From Tellurirhabdus rosea (GTDB lineage Bacteria > Bacteroidota > Bacteroidia > Cytophagales > Spirosomataceae): a DNA stretch of 64,000 bases. The translations under genes were made by a program, and so were the position numbers. How positions within the stretch are numbered: the first letter of the stretch is position 1; each line of letters opens with the position of its first letter. The stretch spans positions 880,001 through 944,000 of the forward strand of contig NZ_CP111085.1 of the NCBI RefSeq assembly GCF_026278345.1, given 5' to 3'. This document shows, piece after piece, positions 1-9,122 of this stretch. The notes under the pieces were generated by a model. The model did not search any database. It worked only from the letters and a program-made list of their open reading frames with translations, and had not been told where the DNA came from.

Positions 1-234
1 GCGAACCAGCAGGGCGGGGTTGGCCGAATTGAGGTGAAACGGGTTGGCGTAGGCCACGCCGAGTCCACCCATGCCGCGGTTCCAGACGTTGTTGTCGCCG
101 TAAAGCTCGCCAATGCCCTGTGAAGAATACGGAGAATTACCCAGACCCTGACCTTGTGACGCGAGTGGACTTAATCCGAACAGCAACAGGCTGGTATAAA
201 AAAGAGAAGAAACGCCTTTACGACCGATTGACAT
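1..234 (-). CDS. Outer-membrane protein, 5' part only (runs off the left edge)
   Basis: Only the first 78 codons are present. They begin MSIGRKGVSSLFYTS, followed by a hydrophobic stretch and a likely signal-peptidase site near SQGQG, then a Gly/Asn/Ser/Tyr-rich start (NSPYSSQGIGELYGDNN). That pattern is common in Bacteroidota outer-membrane barrels found next to coaX, but the family cannot be fixed from this fragment. The ATG at 234 lies inside the last codons of coaX (17-bp overlap), so the two genes are probably translated together. Function unknown; export to the outer membrane is an inference from the N-terminus. Confidence 0.6.
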   Translation of the reverse strand, partial: MSIGRKGVSSLFYTSLLLFGLSPLASQGQGLGNSPYSSQGIGELYGDNNVWNRGMGGLGVAYANPFHLNSANPALLVR

Positions 235-952
235 TATTATATTCTAAGATACGATTCAAGCCCAACAGCACCAGCTCCGGAACTGCAAAGATGGGCGGTT
301 TCAGGCTACTTTCAAAGAAAGGAGCGTCCCCCCCGCATAAGAGTACTTTTACCGCTGGATGGTTGGAACGGTGAGCTTCTAAAATTCCGTTCAGTTCGGC
401 CAGTAATCCGTTGACAACTCCGGCCTGCATGGCCTGCCGCGTATTCCGGGCCAACAGAGGCGGGTTGGCATCTTCGGGTTCCACCAGCGGCAGTCTTTCT
501 GTAAACGAATGCATGGCCAGAAATCGCATGCGAAAGCCCGGAGAAATCATGCCGCCCTGAAAAACAGACACCTCATCGACCAAATCATAGGTGATACAGG
601 TGCCCATGTCGATCACCAGACAGGCTTCCTCCGGAAACAGCACTTTCGCCCCGACCGCGGCCGCCACCCGGTCGGCTCCCAGCGTGTGCGGGGTGTCGTA
701 GCGTTTTTCCAGCGGCACCGGCGTCAGGCCGTTCAGCGACAGAAAGAAAACGTCCGGCAGCAGGGCCAGTTCGTCGCGCAGACTTTCGCCTGGCTGACTC
801 GTCGACGATACCAGCACGGCCGCTGGCTCTTTTTGTTCTGCCAAAGCCCGCACGCCCGGCAGCGTCAGGTTACGGTGAATTTCCGGCGGCTGGCCCGGTG
901 CAAACCAGGCGGCTTTGAGGGCCGAATTGCCCCAGTCGATGACAAGGTTCAT
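218..952 (-). CDS. coaX: Type III pantothenate kinase
   Basis: Phosphorylates pantothenate with ATP, the first step of coenzyme A synthesis, in the cytosol. The 244-residue product has the family layout: an N-terminal phosphate-binding motif (NLVIDWGNSALKAAWF), the central GADRVAAAVGA segment and the acidic DMGTCITYD motif near residue 125, then a C-terminal GGD segment. Length fits the family. I start at 952 because MNLVIDWGN is the conserved beginning; an in-frame ATG 19 codons upstream would add residues not seen in CoaX. It overlaps the next gene by 17 bp and diverges from the mscS-like gene over a 74-bp gap. Confidence 0.95.
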   Translation of the reverse strand: MNLVIDWGNSALKAAWFAPGQPPEIHRNLTLPGVRALAEQKEPAAVLVSSTSQPGESLRDELALLPDVFFLSLNGLTPVPLEKRYDTPHTLGADRVAAAVGAKVLFPEEACLVIDMGTCITYDLVDEVSVFQGGMISPGFRMRFLAMHSFTERLPLVEPEDANPPLLARNTRQAMQAGVVNGLLAELNGILEAHRSNHPAVKVLLCGGDAPFFESSLKPPIFAVPELVLLGLNRILEYNNVNRS

Positions 953-1026
953 GGTTACAGAAAGCGCAAAAATTGTAAATCCAGTTCGTATTACAGAATT
1001 TTGAGCCATAAAAACACCCGCCCGTT

Positions 1027-2166
1027 ATGGAAATCGTTCAGCAGTGGTTCAGACAGCAGCTTTTGGGAAATACCGTGGGGAACCTGTTTCTCTTTGCCGC
1101 CCTGCTGCTGGTCGGCTTTTTTCTTCGCCACCGGCTGTCCAATTCCCTCGGTCGGCTGATGTTTGTGCTGGTCCGGCGGGAGGTCGGCAGCGTGCCCCTC
1201 TCCGACTTTCTCCGGCTGGTCCGTAAACCGGTTGAAGTCCTCGTTTTTCTGCTTTTTCTGTACCTGGCGTTCAGTCTTATTTCGGTGCCGGAAGTCTGGC
1301 AGCTGACCCCACCCGACCGCTTCGGCCTGCGGCTGATCCTGATTCGCCTGTACGAAACCACCGTGATGCTGGCCCTGATCTGGCTGGCGATCCGCATCAT
1401 CCGGTATTTCTCGCTTATTTTTCAGAAACGGGCGGCCATGACGGAAAGTCGGCTGGACGACCAGCTGGTGCCGTTTCTGCGCGACCTGATCATTCTGGGC
1501 GTCTGCATCCTGGGCGGATTCGCCACGCTGGGCATCGTCTACAAGGTCAACGTCGTCGGGATCATCACGGGGCTCGGCATCGGCGGTCTGGCCATTGCCC
1601 TGGCCGCGCGGGAAACGCTCGAAAACCTGTTCGCCTCGTTTGCCATCCTGCTCGACCGGCCTTTCGTGACAGGCGACACGGTAACGTCGGGAACGGACAA
1701 GGCCGCCGTCACGGGCACGGTGGAACGGATTGGTTTCCGGAGCACCCGCCTGCGTACGGATAACGGCAGTCTGGTGGCCGTGCCCAACCGGCTGATGATT
1801 TCCCAGACGCTGGATAACCTGACGGACCGCACCAAACGACAGTCCAAATCGGTCCTGCGCCTTTCTGTCGATACTTCCCCGGAGAAGTTACGGGCCATCG
1901 TGGAAGAAATCCGCCTCATGCTGGCCACGCACGAGCTGACCAATGTAGAACCGGCGCTGGTTCAGTTTGATGCATTCGGCGAAAGCTCGCGGGATATTCT
2001 GGTACAATACAACGTCAATACGGCCGACTGGCGCGAATTCAACCAGATCAAGGAGCAGGTGAACTTTCACCTGATCGACATTGTTGAACGAAATGAAGGG
2101 CAGTTTGCATTTCCGACACGCATCCTGTATCTTCGCAACCATTCCGAACAAACGCTCGAACAATAA
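1027..2166 (+). CDS. MscS-family mechanosensitive ion channel
   Basis: A 379-residue inner-membrane protein with about four N-terminal hydrophobic helices. They are followed by the MscS pore helix (VNVVGIITGLGIGGLAIALA, roughly residues 174-193), the start of the beta domain (NLFASFAILLDRPFVTGDTV) and a C-terminal alpha/beta portion. The Gly/Ala-rich pore-lining helix is the diagnostic feature. Such channels release solutes on hypo-osmotic shock. It stands alone, divergent from coaX, with a 353-bp gap before rho. No strong terminator was seen after it. It is longer than E. coli MscS (286 residues), the extra length being the added N-terminal helices. Confidence 0.92.
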   Translation: MEIVQQWFRQQLLGNTVGNLFLFAALLLVGFFLRHRLSNSLGRLMFVLVRREVGSVPLSDFLRLVRKPVEVLVFLLFLYLAFSLISVPEVWQLTPPDRFGLRLILIRLYETTVMLALIWLAIRIIRYFSLIFQKRAAMTESRLDDQLVPFLRDLIILGVCILGGFATLGIVYKVNVVGIITGLGIGGLAIALAARETLENLFASFAILLDRPFVTGDTVTSGTDKAAVTGTVERIGFRSTRLRTDNGSLVAVPNRLMISQTLDNLTDRTKRQSKSVLRLSVDTSPEKLRAIVEEIRLMLATHELTNVEPALVQFDAFGESSRDILVQYNVNTADWREFNQIKEQVNFHLIDIVERNEGQFAFPTRILYLRNHSEQTLEQ

Positions 2167-2519
2167 AGTTAAAGCGTTTAGGCTTCAGATTACCAAATTA
2201 TGTTGCGGGTCCTCAACCCACTCAAACATAAATTTGGCTAAAATCCTGAAACAATTTCACTTGCCGGTCGTTTTCTGTTGACAAGACAGGGTTTTCGTAG
2301 TAACATTGCGGTAATAAACCCATTTCAGCAGGCCGACCGCAATTGATCCGCCCAACATTCCGACGCGTAACTGCAAACTCACACTCCTTTACAGTTGACC
2401 GTTTTGTACGTTTCAGTTGGCTTGTTCGTATAATCCACTAAAATTCCTCTTTGACAATACTCATTCACAACCCGATTTGGATTATCAAGTAAAGTCCTCT
2501 TTGCTTACAGCAGCATTTT
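2167..2519 (+). promoter_or_regulatory. 353-bp leader/intergenic region upstream of rho
   Basis: No coding region was found here. It is more AT-rich than its neighbours. A perfect TAnnTTTG box, TAAATTTG, lies at 2229-2236, but the nearest upstream TTG (2203-2205) is 23 bp away, longer than usual. The word TCCTCTTTG occurs twice, shortly before the start codon. Rho genes are often autoregulated through long leaders, so this gap probably holds the rho promoter and an attenuating leader; that is inference. Confidence 0.4.
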
Positions 2520-4538
2520 ATGTATAATATTGAAGAACTCAACCTTAAGCTTCTGTCCGAGCTGCGGGCAATCGCTGAAGAATTTAAAATCCGCGACATC
2601 TCGAAATTCAACAAGAAAGAGCTGATTTATAAGATATTAGATCAGCAGGCCATCATGCCCGAATCCGCTCTTCCTGTTGCCAACGGTACGGCTGAAGCTG
2701 CCTCTCCTGCTGCGGATCCCCAGCGCCGTCAACGCCGCCCCCGACCGGAAGCTGCCAGCGTCCCGGCCGTTTCAACGGACGAAGACCAGCCAACTCCGGA
2801 AGTACCCGCGGAAGTTGTTGCGCGGCCGGTAGCCGAACGCCCCCGTCGCGAAAATGGGGGCGAACGCGGCAACCGCAACGAGCGTACCAATGATCGCCGC
2901 AGCGGCGACCGTCGCAATCCCGAAAACCGTCAGCCACGTCCCGAAGGGGCTCCTGCTCCTGAACGGACTCAGGCCGAACGTCCCGTGGCCGAATCAGCAC
3001 CCGTTGCGGTAACCCCCGCTACGGAATCGCCGGAAGAGCCCCGCCGCCCGGAAGGTGACAGCAACGACCGCCGCCAGCGCCAGCGCATTCGCCGCGATGG
3101 ACAGGAAGAACGCCCTGACCGCCGCCGTCCGTCTGCAGTGGAAGAACCGGCGATGGATCTGAACGCCGAAGCGGATACGGAAGATTTCTACGCCGCCCCC
3201 GCTGAAGCGGAAGGGGCAGTTCCCGAAGCGGACCTTGCAACGGCTCCCGAAGCAGCCCCGTCGACGGATTCCCCAGCGCAACCGGCCGCTCCTCAGGGTG
3301 GCCAGCAGCAGCCGAACCGGCCGAACGACCGTAACGGCAATGGCAACGGTGACGCCGTAACCCGTCCGGACGAATATACCAACCGCATCCGGCGGCAGTA
3401 CAACCAGCACATCCGCGAGTTCGACGGCATCATCGAAAACGAAGGCGTTCTGGAAATTATGTCCGACGGTGGCTACGGCTTTTTGCGCTCGGCGGATTAC
3501 AATTACCTCGCCAGCCCGGACGACATATATGTATCACCGTCACAGATCAAACTGTTTGGTCTGAAGACCGGCGACACGGTGCGCGGCCAGATCCGTCCGC
3601 CGAAAGAAGGCGAAAAATACTTCGCTCTGCTGCGCGTTTCGACGGTCAACGGCAAGACGACCGAAGAAATCCGCGACCGGATTCCGTTTGAATACCTGAC
3701 ACCGCTGTTCCCGGAAGAGAAACTGAACCTGAGCACACGTCCGGATCAGTATTCAACCCGGATTGTGGACCTGTTCTCCCCCATCGGGAAAGGCCAGCGG
3801 GGTATGATCGTGGCCCAGCCGAAAACCGGTAAAACGGTGCTGCTGAAGGACATCGCCAACGCCATCACCAAAAATCACCCGGAAGTCTACCTCATCATTC
3901 TGCTGATCGATGAACGTCCGGAAGAAGTGACCGACATGGCCCGTAGCGTCCGCGCCGAAGTCATCTCCTCGACGTTTGACGAACAGGCCGAACGCCACGT
4001 AAAAGTGTCGGCGATGGTGCTGGAAAAGGCCAAGCGGATGGTCGAATGCGGCCACGACGTGGTGATTCTGCTCGACTCCATCACGCGTCTGGCCCGGGCC
4101 TACAACACGGTGGTGCCTTCGTCGGGTAAGATTCTGTCCGGTGGGGTTGACGCCAACGCCCTGCACAAGCCGAAGCGCTTTTTTGGAGCCGCCCGGAACG
4201 TCGAAAACGGCGGTTCGCTGACGATCATCGCCACGGCCCTGATCGACACCGGCTCGAAAATGGACGAAGTGATTTTTGAAGAATTCAAAGGAACGGGTAA
4301 CATGGAGCTCCAGCTCGACCGGAAGCTTGCCAACAAGCGTGTCTTCCCGGCCATCGACGTCATGGCCTCCGGCACCCGCCGCGAGGATCTGCTGCTCGAC
4401 CGCGAAACGCTCCAGCGCGTCTGGATTCTGCGCAAGCATATGGCCGACATGAATCCCATGGAAACCATGGATTTCCTGCTCGACCGCATGCGGGGCACGC
4501 GCAACAACGACGAGTTTCTGGTTTCGATGAACCGATAA
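2520..4538 (+). CDS. rho: Transcription termination factor Rho with long disordered insert
   Basis: Hexameric RNA helicase that ends transcription. Of 672 residues, 1-45 are the Rho_N helical domain ([20 protein letters not shown]). Residues about 50-285 are a low-complexity stretch rich in Pro, Arg, Glu, Ala and Asn. The cold-shock RNA-binding domain follows ([16 protein letters not shown], about 309-324), then the RecA-like motor with Walker A PKTGKT at 434-439, Walker B VVILLDS about 514-520, and the SGGVDANAL loop about 540. E. coli Rho has 419 residues; the excess is all in the insert. Long Rho inserts are known in Bacteroidota, and the one in Bacteroides has been linked to phase separation. 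A strong terminator follows. Confidence 0.98.
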   Translation: MYNIEELNLKLLSELRAIAEEFKIRDISKFNKKELIYKILDQQAIMPESALPVANGTAEAASPAADPQRRQRRPRPEAASVPAVSTDEDQPTPEVPAEVVARPVAERPRRENGGERGNRNERTNDRRSGDRRNPENRQPRPEGAPAPERTQAERPVAESAPVAVTPATESPEEPRRPEGDSNDRRQRQRIRRDGQEERPDRRRPSAVEEPAMDLNAEADTEDFYAAPAEAEGAVPEADLATAPEAAPSTDSPAQPAAPQGGQQQPNRPNDRNGNGNGDAVTRPDEYTNRIRRQYNQHIREFDGIIENEGVLEIMSDGGYGFLRSADYNYLASPDDIYVSPSQIKLFGLKTGDTVRGQIRPPKEGEKYFALLRVSTVNGKTTEEIRDRIPFEYLTPLFPEEKLNLSTRPDQYSTRIVDLFSPIGKGQRGMIVAQPKTGKTVLLKDIANAITKNHPEVYLIILLIDERPEEVTDMARSVRAEVISSTFDEQAERHVKVSAMVLEKAKRMVECGHDVVILLDSITRLARAYNTVVPSSGKILSGGVDANALHKPKRFFGAARNVENGGSLTIIATALIDTGSKMDEVIFEEFKGTGNMELQLDRKLANKRVFPAIDVMASGTRREDLLLDRETLQRVWILRKHMADMNPMETMDFLLDRMRGTRNNDEFLVSMNR

Positions 4539-4580
4539 CAAATCACGATTCCGTAACTCATTCTAGTTCATACGGATACA

Positions 4581-4622
4581 AAGGCCGCCTCTCGGTTACA
4601 TAACCGGGGCGGCCTTTTTTTG
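4581..4622 (+). terminator. Rho-independent terminator after rho
   Basis: Stem AAGGCCGCC / GGCGGCCTT closed by a second inner pairing (CGGTTA / TAACCG) and followed by a run of T. It lies about 40 bp after the rho stop codon. Confidence 0.85.
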
Positions 4623-4731
4623 TGCCCTATAAAATTTTACAAAAACCGGCTCCGGACGATTACTTCTGCGACTTCGCTCCGTCTAAGCCATTGAGCCTCC
4701 TACTGTTGACAACCCACTACTTTCACTCCGT

Positions 4732-5643
4732 ATGTTTTCAAGTAAAACCTTCTGGCTGGTCCTGCTGGTGCTCTGGATGACCGGCTCGACCTGGTGGCAT
4801 TTGTGCCACATCAAACATTTATGTCCCGACTCTTCCGGACAGGGGCCCGCTGCGCTCTCCGCCAGTCCGCCCGCGTTTACCCCGCCCGCGCTAACCATTT
4901 CTGACGGACAGCGTCTGTCACTATCCTCCGCCGGTAATTTCAGTTTTGCCGTTTCGGGTGCCGACATCAACACCGGCCCCCTCCGCCCGCTACTCGACTC
5001 CCTGGTGGGCTACCTGAAGGCCGCGCCCGGAAAAACCCTCGAACTCACCGGCTCTTACGGCTCTCAGGAACAAAACGCCACTTCGTACGGCAACCTGGGG
5101 ATTGCCCGCGCCGAAAGTCTCAAAACCCTGCTGGTCCAACTAGGCATTGCTCCCGACCGGCTAACAACCCGCGGGCAGCTTGACGAGAATCCGGCGATTA
5201 CGCCCGCCGGAGATTCCCTCTACGGCGGCATTGGGTTTGCCTTCTCCGGCAAAAAGGCAGCGGTAACCGAAGAGGCTCTCGCTAAAGCGGAAACCTATGA
5301 ATCTGTGCTCAAACCCATTGACCTTTATTGCCAGGCGGGCAGCCAGAATTACATCCGGACCGCCCAGACCGCCCGGTTCATTCAGGAAGCAACGGCGTAC
5401 CTGAAGCAGCATAAGAGTAAAAAGCTGCTGCTGACGGGACATACCGACGATACCGGTTCGGAAGCACTGAACGTTCGGCTATCCCGCTTCCGGGCCACCG
5501 CCGTCAAGGCAGAGTTAGTAAAGGCGGGGGTTTCCGCCGACCAGATCCGGGTGGAAGGCAAAGGCGAAGCCGAACCCAAAGCCCCCAACGATACTGAAGA
5601 CGGCCGCAAAGCTAATCGCCGGGTAACTATCGTTGTCCTCTAA
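4732..5643 (+). CDS. Membrane-anchored protein with two OmpA-like domains
   Basis: 303 residues. An N-terminal hydrophobic segment (TFWLVLLVLWMTG, about 5-17) gives one membrane anchor or an uncleaved signal. Residues about 65-180 form a degenerate OmpA-like repeat. Residues about 205-303 are a clear OmpA C-terminal domain with LLLTGHTDDTGSEALNVRLS and the closing NRRVTIV motif, which binds peptidoglycan in this family. It heads a tight same-strand set with 5683-5907 and 5923-6447 (gaps 39 and 15 bp). The likely role is tethering an envelope complex to the cell wall; no partner can be named from sequence. Confidence 0.85.
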   Translation: MFSSKTFWLVLLVLWMTGSTWWHLCHIKHLCPDSSGQGPAALSASPPAFTPPALTISDGQRLSLSSAGNFSFAVSGADINTGPLRPLLDSLVGYLKAAPGKTLELTGSYGSQEQNATSYGNLGIARAESLKTLLVQLGIAPDRLTTRGQLDENPAITPAGDSLYGGIGFAFSGKKAAVTEEALAKAETYESVLKPIDLYCQAGSQNYIRTAQTARFIQEATAYLKQHKSKKLLLTGHTDDTGSEALNVRLSRFRATAVKAELVKAGVSADQIRVEGKGEAEPKAPNDTEDGRKANRRVTIVVL

Positions 5644-5682
5644 TGACTCCCAAGTGTTAAACCGCCAAACTAAAAGCTCCTT

Positions 5683-5907
5683 ATGTTTGATCTGAATCCC
5701 CTCCAAACGCCCAACGCTACGCTGCATCACTGGATCATGCTGCTGGTTGCCGGTACGCTGGGCTTTATCCTGGGCTACCTCTCCCGCCGACAGGCCTGGA
5801 AACAACTCGAAGCCGAACACGAAGCCTTGTGCAATGCCGTCGCCGGCTGCCGGGAGGCTGAGTCCGCTTCCGGCCCGAACAGGGAACGATTTTCTACTAC
5901 TCTTTAA
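5683..5907 (+). CDS. Small single-pass membrane protein, unknown function
   Basis: 74 residues: a short lead, one transmembrane helix (WIMLLVAGTLGFILGYL, about 18-34), then a basic stretch (SRRQAWK) that should stay in the cytoplasm, and a short soluble tail. No family is recognised. It sits between the OmpA-like gene and the helix-hairpin-helix gene with short gaps, so it is probably part of the same operon and perhaps the same complex. Confidence 0.65.
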   Translation: MFDLNPLQTPNATLHHWIMLLVAGTLGFILGYLSRRQAWKQLEAEHEALCNAVAGCREAESASGPNRERFSTTL

Positions 5908-5922
5908 CTTCTTCCGGAATCC

Positions 5923-6447
5923 ATGAATCCATTAAGCCATCCTGTAGCGATCACTGAAATCCTGCTGCTCCTGGCGTTTGCCGCTTTTGTTGGCTGGCTG
6001 CTGGCCCGCCTGCTGTTTGCGGGCCGCCTGAGAGACCTTAGAGCTGCCATTGCGGACGAACGGCTGGCGCTGGATGAATGCCGCCAGGCCCGCCATTCAT
6101 CGCCCAAAGTCCAGCCGTCGACCGTCGGTGAAGAAACCGATGAAGCGTCCGTCCTGGCCCGGATTGCCGCCCGGGCCTCGCAACTTAATTTTACCCGCAT
6201 CGGCTTTGCCAGCACGACGGAGGCCGACGACCTGAAGGACATAGTGGGCGTCGGGCCTTTCCTCGAAAAAAAGCTGCATAGCCTCGGCATTTACACCTTT
6301 CGGCAGATCGCCAACTTTACGCCCGAAGATGTCGATATGGTGAACGAGTTCATCGAGTTCTTTCCGGGCCGCATCGAACGCGACGACTGGGTCGGTCAGG
6401 CCAGAGTTCTTCACGATACCCGATACGGCCGCAAGGCTGACGCCTGA
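5923..6447 (+). CDS. Membrane-anchored helix-hairpin-helix protein
   Basis: 174 residues. An N-terminal transmembrane helix (ILLLLAFAAFVGWLLARLLF, about 11-30) is followed by a charged linker. The C-terminal half carries a helix-hairpin-helix type fold (DLKDIVGVGPFLEKKLHSLG, about 103-122, then IYTFRQIANFTPEDV), as in proteins often annotated as 'flap endonuclease-like 5' DNA nuclease'. No nuclease catalytic residues can be identified, so I do not call it an enzyme. It is the last gene of the OmpA cassette and ends just before a bidirectional terminator. Confidence 0.75.
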   Translation: MNPLSHPVAITEILLLLAFAAFVGWLLARLLFAGRLRDLRAAIADERLALDECRQARHSSPKVQPSTVGEETDEASVLARIAARASQLNFTRIGFASTTEADDLKDIVGVGPFLEKKLHSLGIYTFRQIANFTPEDVDMVNEFIEFFPGRIERDDWVGQARVLHDTRYGRKADA

Positions 6448-6467
6448 CCGCTCCGACAGTAAACAAA

Positions 6468-6495
6468 AAAGGTCGCCCCACCGGAGGCGACCTTT
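6468..6495. terminator. Bidirectional terminator between the HHH gene and htpG
   Basis: Stem AAAGGTCGCC / GGCGACCTTT with an 8-nt loop. A-run on the left and T-run on the right let it work for both converging genes. Confidence 0.85.
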
Positions 6496-6516
6496 CTTTA
6501 TATTATCCGGCTGTTT

Positions 6517-8349
6517 CTAGAGCGTCTCGGCCGTGCGGCGGATAAACGCCGTCAGGTCGGCGCCGGAGAGCATGCCTTGTGCCAGTTTGGCCAGGTCTAC
6601 GGCCTGCTTCACGAGTGCTTTCTGCGCGTCGGCATCCGTCGTTTTCAGGATGCGGTCGGCCAGTGGGTGGTTGGCGTTGACGGCCAGGTTGTAGCTGTCG
6701 GGCAGTTGGCCGAACATCATCTGGTTGCCGCCGCCCAGGGCCGACATGTCTTTCATCCGGCGGAAAAATTCGGGCAGGGTGATCGTCACCGGCAGTTCGT
6801 CCGTCGGCATGCCTTCGACCGATACCGTGGCCGCTTTGTTGTTCAGAGTTTCTTCGAAGAGCCCTTTCAGCTTGTTGCGGTCGTCTTCGGACAGCACGCT
6901 GTCGTTACTCAGCCCCTTGTCGATGAGTTTGTCCAGCGTGTCGGCGTCCACGCGCTTGATGCTGGTCTTTTCCAGTTTGTACTCAATGCCGTTGATGAAG
7001 TGGCTGTCGATGACATTGTCCAGCACCAGCACTTCGTAACCACGCCGCCGGGCCGACTCGATATAGCCGTGCTGCTTTTCAACGTCCGAAGCGTAAAGCC
7101 AGATTACCGTATCGCTTTTGTCCGTCTGGGCCGCCTGAACGGCTTCGCGGTACTCGTTGAAGGTATAAAACTTGCCCTCGGTGGTTTTAACCAGACAGAA
7201 GTCTTTCGCTTTTTCGTAAAACTTCTCGTCCGAAATAATGCCGTATTTGATGAAAAGCCCGATGTCGTCAAACTTCTGTTCGAAATTAGCCCGGTCGTTG
7301 CGGAACATTTCGGACAGTTTGTCGGCCACTTTTCGGGTGATGTAGCCGTTGATCTTTTTCACGTTGCTGTCGGCCTGTAGGAAGCTCCGCGACACGTTCA
7401 GCGGGATGTCCGGCGAATCGATGACGCCGTGCAGCAGCATCAGGAAGTCGGGCACGATGTCCTTCACCTCGTCGGTAATGAACACTTGTCGGCTGTAAAG
7501 CTGAATCTTCTCCCGCTTGACCTGAAAGTCGTTTTTCAGCTTCGGGAAGTACAGCACGCCCGTCAGGTTGAACGGGTAATCGACGTTCAGGTGAATCCAG
7601 AACAGGGGGTCTTCCGAGAAAGGATACAGTTCCTTGTAGAACGCCACGTAATCCTCGTCTTTCAGGTCCGCCGGCGACTTGGTCCAGATGGGCGTCGTGT
7701 TGTTGATGACCTTGCCGTCAAACTCAATCTCGACGGGCAGGAATTTGCCGTACTTGTCCAGAATCTGCTGAATCCGAAACGTTTCCAGAAACTCCTCGGA
7801 ATCTTCGGCGATGTGCAGGATAACGTCCGTACCACGTTCGGCACGTTCGGCGGCGGTGATCTCGAACTCCGTCGAGCCGTCGCAAATCCAGCGGGCCGCC
7901 TCGGCGCCTTCCCGGAATGATTTAGTAATTATCTCGACCTGGGAGGCCACCATGAAGGCCGAGTAGAAACCGAGGCCAAAGTGGCCGATAATGGCGCCTT
8001 TGTCGTCTACCTTGTCCTTGTACTTTTCCAGAAACTCCGAGGCACCCGAGAAAGCAATCTGGTTGATGTACTTCTTGATTTCCTCGGCCGTCATGCCGAT
8101 CCCGCGGTCGCTGACGGTGATCGTTTTGGCTTCCTTATCGACAGAAACCGTCACTTTCAGATCGCCCAGTTCCCCGTTGAACTCACCGAATCCGGCTAGT
8201 TTTTTCAGTTTCTGGCTGGCGTCAACGGCGTTGGAAACCAGTTCGCGGAGGAAAATCTCGTGATCAGAGTAGAGGAATTTCTTGATAATCGGAAAAATAT
8301 TCTCCGTGTGGATGGAAATCTGGCCTTTTTCGTTCTGTACAGCTTCCAT
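6517..8349 (-). CDS. htpG: Chaperone HtpG (Hsp90)
   Basis: Cytosolic ATP-dependent chaperone, 610 residues, normal for bacterial HtpG. The N-terminal ATPase carries the family signatures near residues 15-45 (ENIFPIIKKFLYSD, FLRELVSNAVDA), DRGIGMT and INQIAFSGASEF. The middle domain and C-terminal dimerisation domain are complete. I start at 8349 (MEAVQNEKGQIS). The reading frame stays open for 97 more codons upstream, but that stretch has no Hsp90 similarity and contains heptad-word repeats and a palindrome, so I treat it as leader. Divergent from the rhodanese gene. Confidence 0.96.
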   Translation of the reverse strand: MEAVQNEKGQISIHTENIFPIIKKFLYSDHEIFLRELVSNAVDASQKLKKLAGFGEFNGELGDLKVTVSVDKEAKTITVSDRGIGMTAEEIKKYINQIAFSGASEFLEKYKDKVDDKGAIIGHFGLGFYSAFMVASQVEIITKSFREGAEAARWICDGSTEFEITAAERAERGTDVILHIAEDSEEFLETFRIQQILDKYGKFLPVEIEFDGKVINNTTPIWTKSPADLKDEDYVAFYKELYPFSEDPLFWIHLNVDYPFNLTGVLYFPKLKNDFQVKREKIQLYSRQVFITDEVKDIVPDFLMLLHGVIDSPDIPLNVSRSFLQADSNVKKINGYITRKVADKLSEMFRNDRANFEQKFDDIGLFIKYGIISDEKFYEKAKDFCLVKTTEGKFYTFNEYREAVQAAQTDKSDTVIWLYASDVEKQHGYIESARRRGYEVLVLDNVIDSHFINGIEYKLEKTSIKRVDADTLDKLIDKGLSNDSVLSEDDRNKLKGLFEETLNNKAATVSVEGMPTDELPVTITLPEFFRRMKDMSALGGGNQMMFGQLPDSYNLAVNANHPLADRILKTTDADAQKALVKQAVDLAKLAQGMLSGADLTAFIRRTAETL

Positions 8350-8357
8350 AGTTGTAG

Positions 8358-8402
8358 TAGCGAATAATGAATAGTGAGTGGCGAATAAGTATGCTTCGGC
8401 GG
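8358..8402 (-). repeat. Half of a heptad-word hairpin in the htpG leader
   Basis: On the plus strand, 8360-8387 reads as four successive heptamers: GCGAATA, ATGAATA, GTGAGTG, GCGAATA. AGTATGCTTCGGCGG follows. That ending resembles AGTAGGCTTCGCT in the left half of the hairpin at 25.1 kb. No matching right arm was found, so this looks like a half element. It starts 10 bp upstream of the htpG start codon. Confidence 0.45.
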
Positions 8403-8432
8403 GCTTCAAACGGTGTTCCAAAAAAGAAAGTC

Positions 8433-8447
8433 CTGTCAGATTGACAG
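8433..8447. promoter_or_regulatory. Palindrome CTGTCA-N3-TGACAG in the htpG leader, candidate operator
   Basis: Perfect inverted repeat CTGTCAGATTGACAG about 85 bp upstream of the htpG start. Two more TGACAG half sites follow at 8484-8489 and 8528-8533. A regulator site is a reasonable reading for a heat-shock gene. clpB in this window lacks the motif upstream, so a shared heat-shock operator is not supported. Confidence 0.4.
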
Positions 8448-8534
8448 AGCCTTTTTCGTCAGTGTCTCCCTGCACGCAACTGCTGACAGGCTTCGGCTCG
8501 GCGGCATCGTCCAGAAAATTACCAGGCTGACAGC

Positions 8535-8820
8535 CATTCCCCATCGGCGCGTCGAAGCGAACACCTGTGGCCTCGCCGTTTTTACGACTGGACAAATCGA
8601 CGGGAACTCCGGTCTGGAGCCGTAGAATCTCTTTTAGCAAAGTCCTGAACCGGACCCTCCGCCCGAATGTTCGGTAAGTAGGCTCGTGCCCGGAAATCCC
8701 GGTAAGGCCCCCCTTTTTATTCAGACAAAAATAATTATGCGTGAAGCGTGAAGAATAAAGTGCCAGTCACCAAACAGTTTTTGGCAATCCTGACGCATTC
8801 TTCTTCGCTTTCAAACCTTT
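8535..8820. other. Intergenic stretch between htpG leader and rhodanese gene
   Basis: No credible gene. At 8739-8759 there are three heptamer-like words (GCGTGAA twice, then GAATAAA), which may be a remnant of the heptad-word repeats found elsewhere. There is no clear promoter box; AGTTTTTG before the rhodanese gene is one mismatch from TAnnTTTG. Confidence 0.3.
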
Positions 8821-9120
8821 ATGAAAACGTACTCCGACATATCCCTGACCGAGCTTTCGGCGATTGTTGAACAACCGGACTTTGTGCTGGTCGATGTGCG
8901 GGATGAGTGGGAATACGACGAATTCAACATTGGCGGCCTGAACATTCCCCTGCCCGACATCCGCGCCCGGAAGGCAGAACTGCTGCCTTACAAAACCCTG
9001 ATTATCGTTTGTACGAACGGAGTCCGGAGCCGGGTTGCGGCCAAAGACCTGTGCCGACAGCCGGAGTTTCAGGACAAGATCGTCTACCACCTTCATGGCG
9101 GCCTCATAGAGGCAGAATAA
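8821..9120 (+). CDS. Single-domain rhodanese-like protein
   Basis: 99 residues, one rhodanese domain. The substrate-binding start is VLVDVRDEWEYDEFNIGGL (23-41). The active-site loop is CTNGVRS with Cys64 as the persulfide-carrying residue, and the Arg-Ser at its end matches the usual loop. Such proteins move sulfane sulfur in the cytosol; the acceptor here is unknown. It ends 2 bp before the stop codon of the convergent bestrophin gene. Confidence 0.92.
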   Translation: MKTYSDISLTELSAIVEQPDFVLVDVRDEWEYDEFNIGGLNIPLPDIRARKAELLPYKTLIIVCTNGVRSRVAAKDLCRQPEFQDKIVYHLHGGLIEAE

Positions 9121-9122
9121 CC

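Noticed and set aside
8350-8640. 97-codon in-frame extension upstream of htpG
   Set aside because: No Hsp90 similarity, contains heptad-word repeats and a palindrome, and the conserved HtpG start is at 8349.
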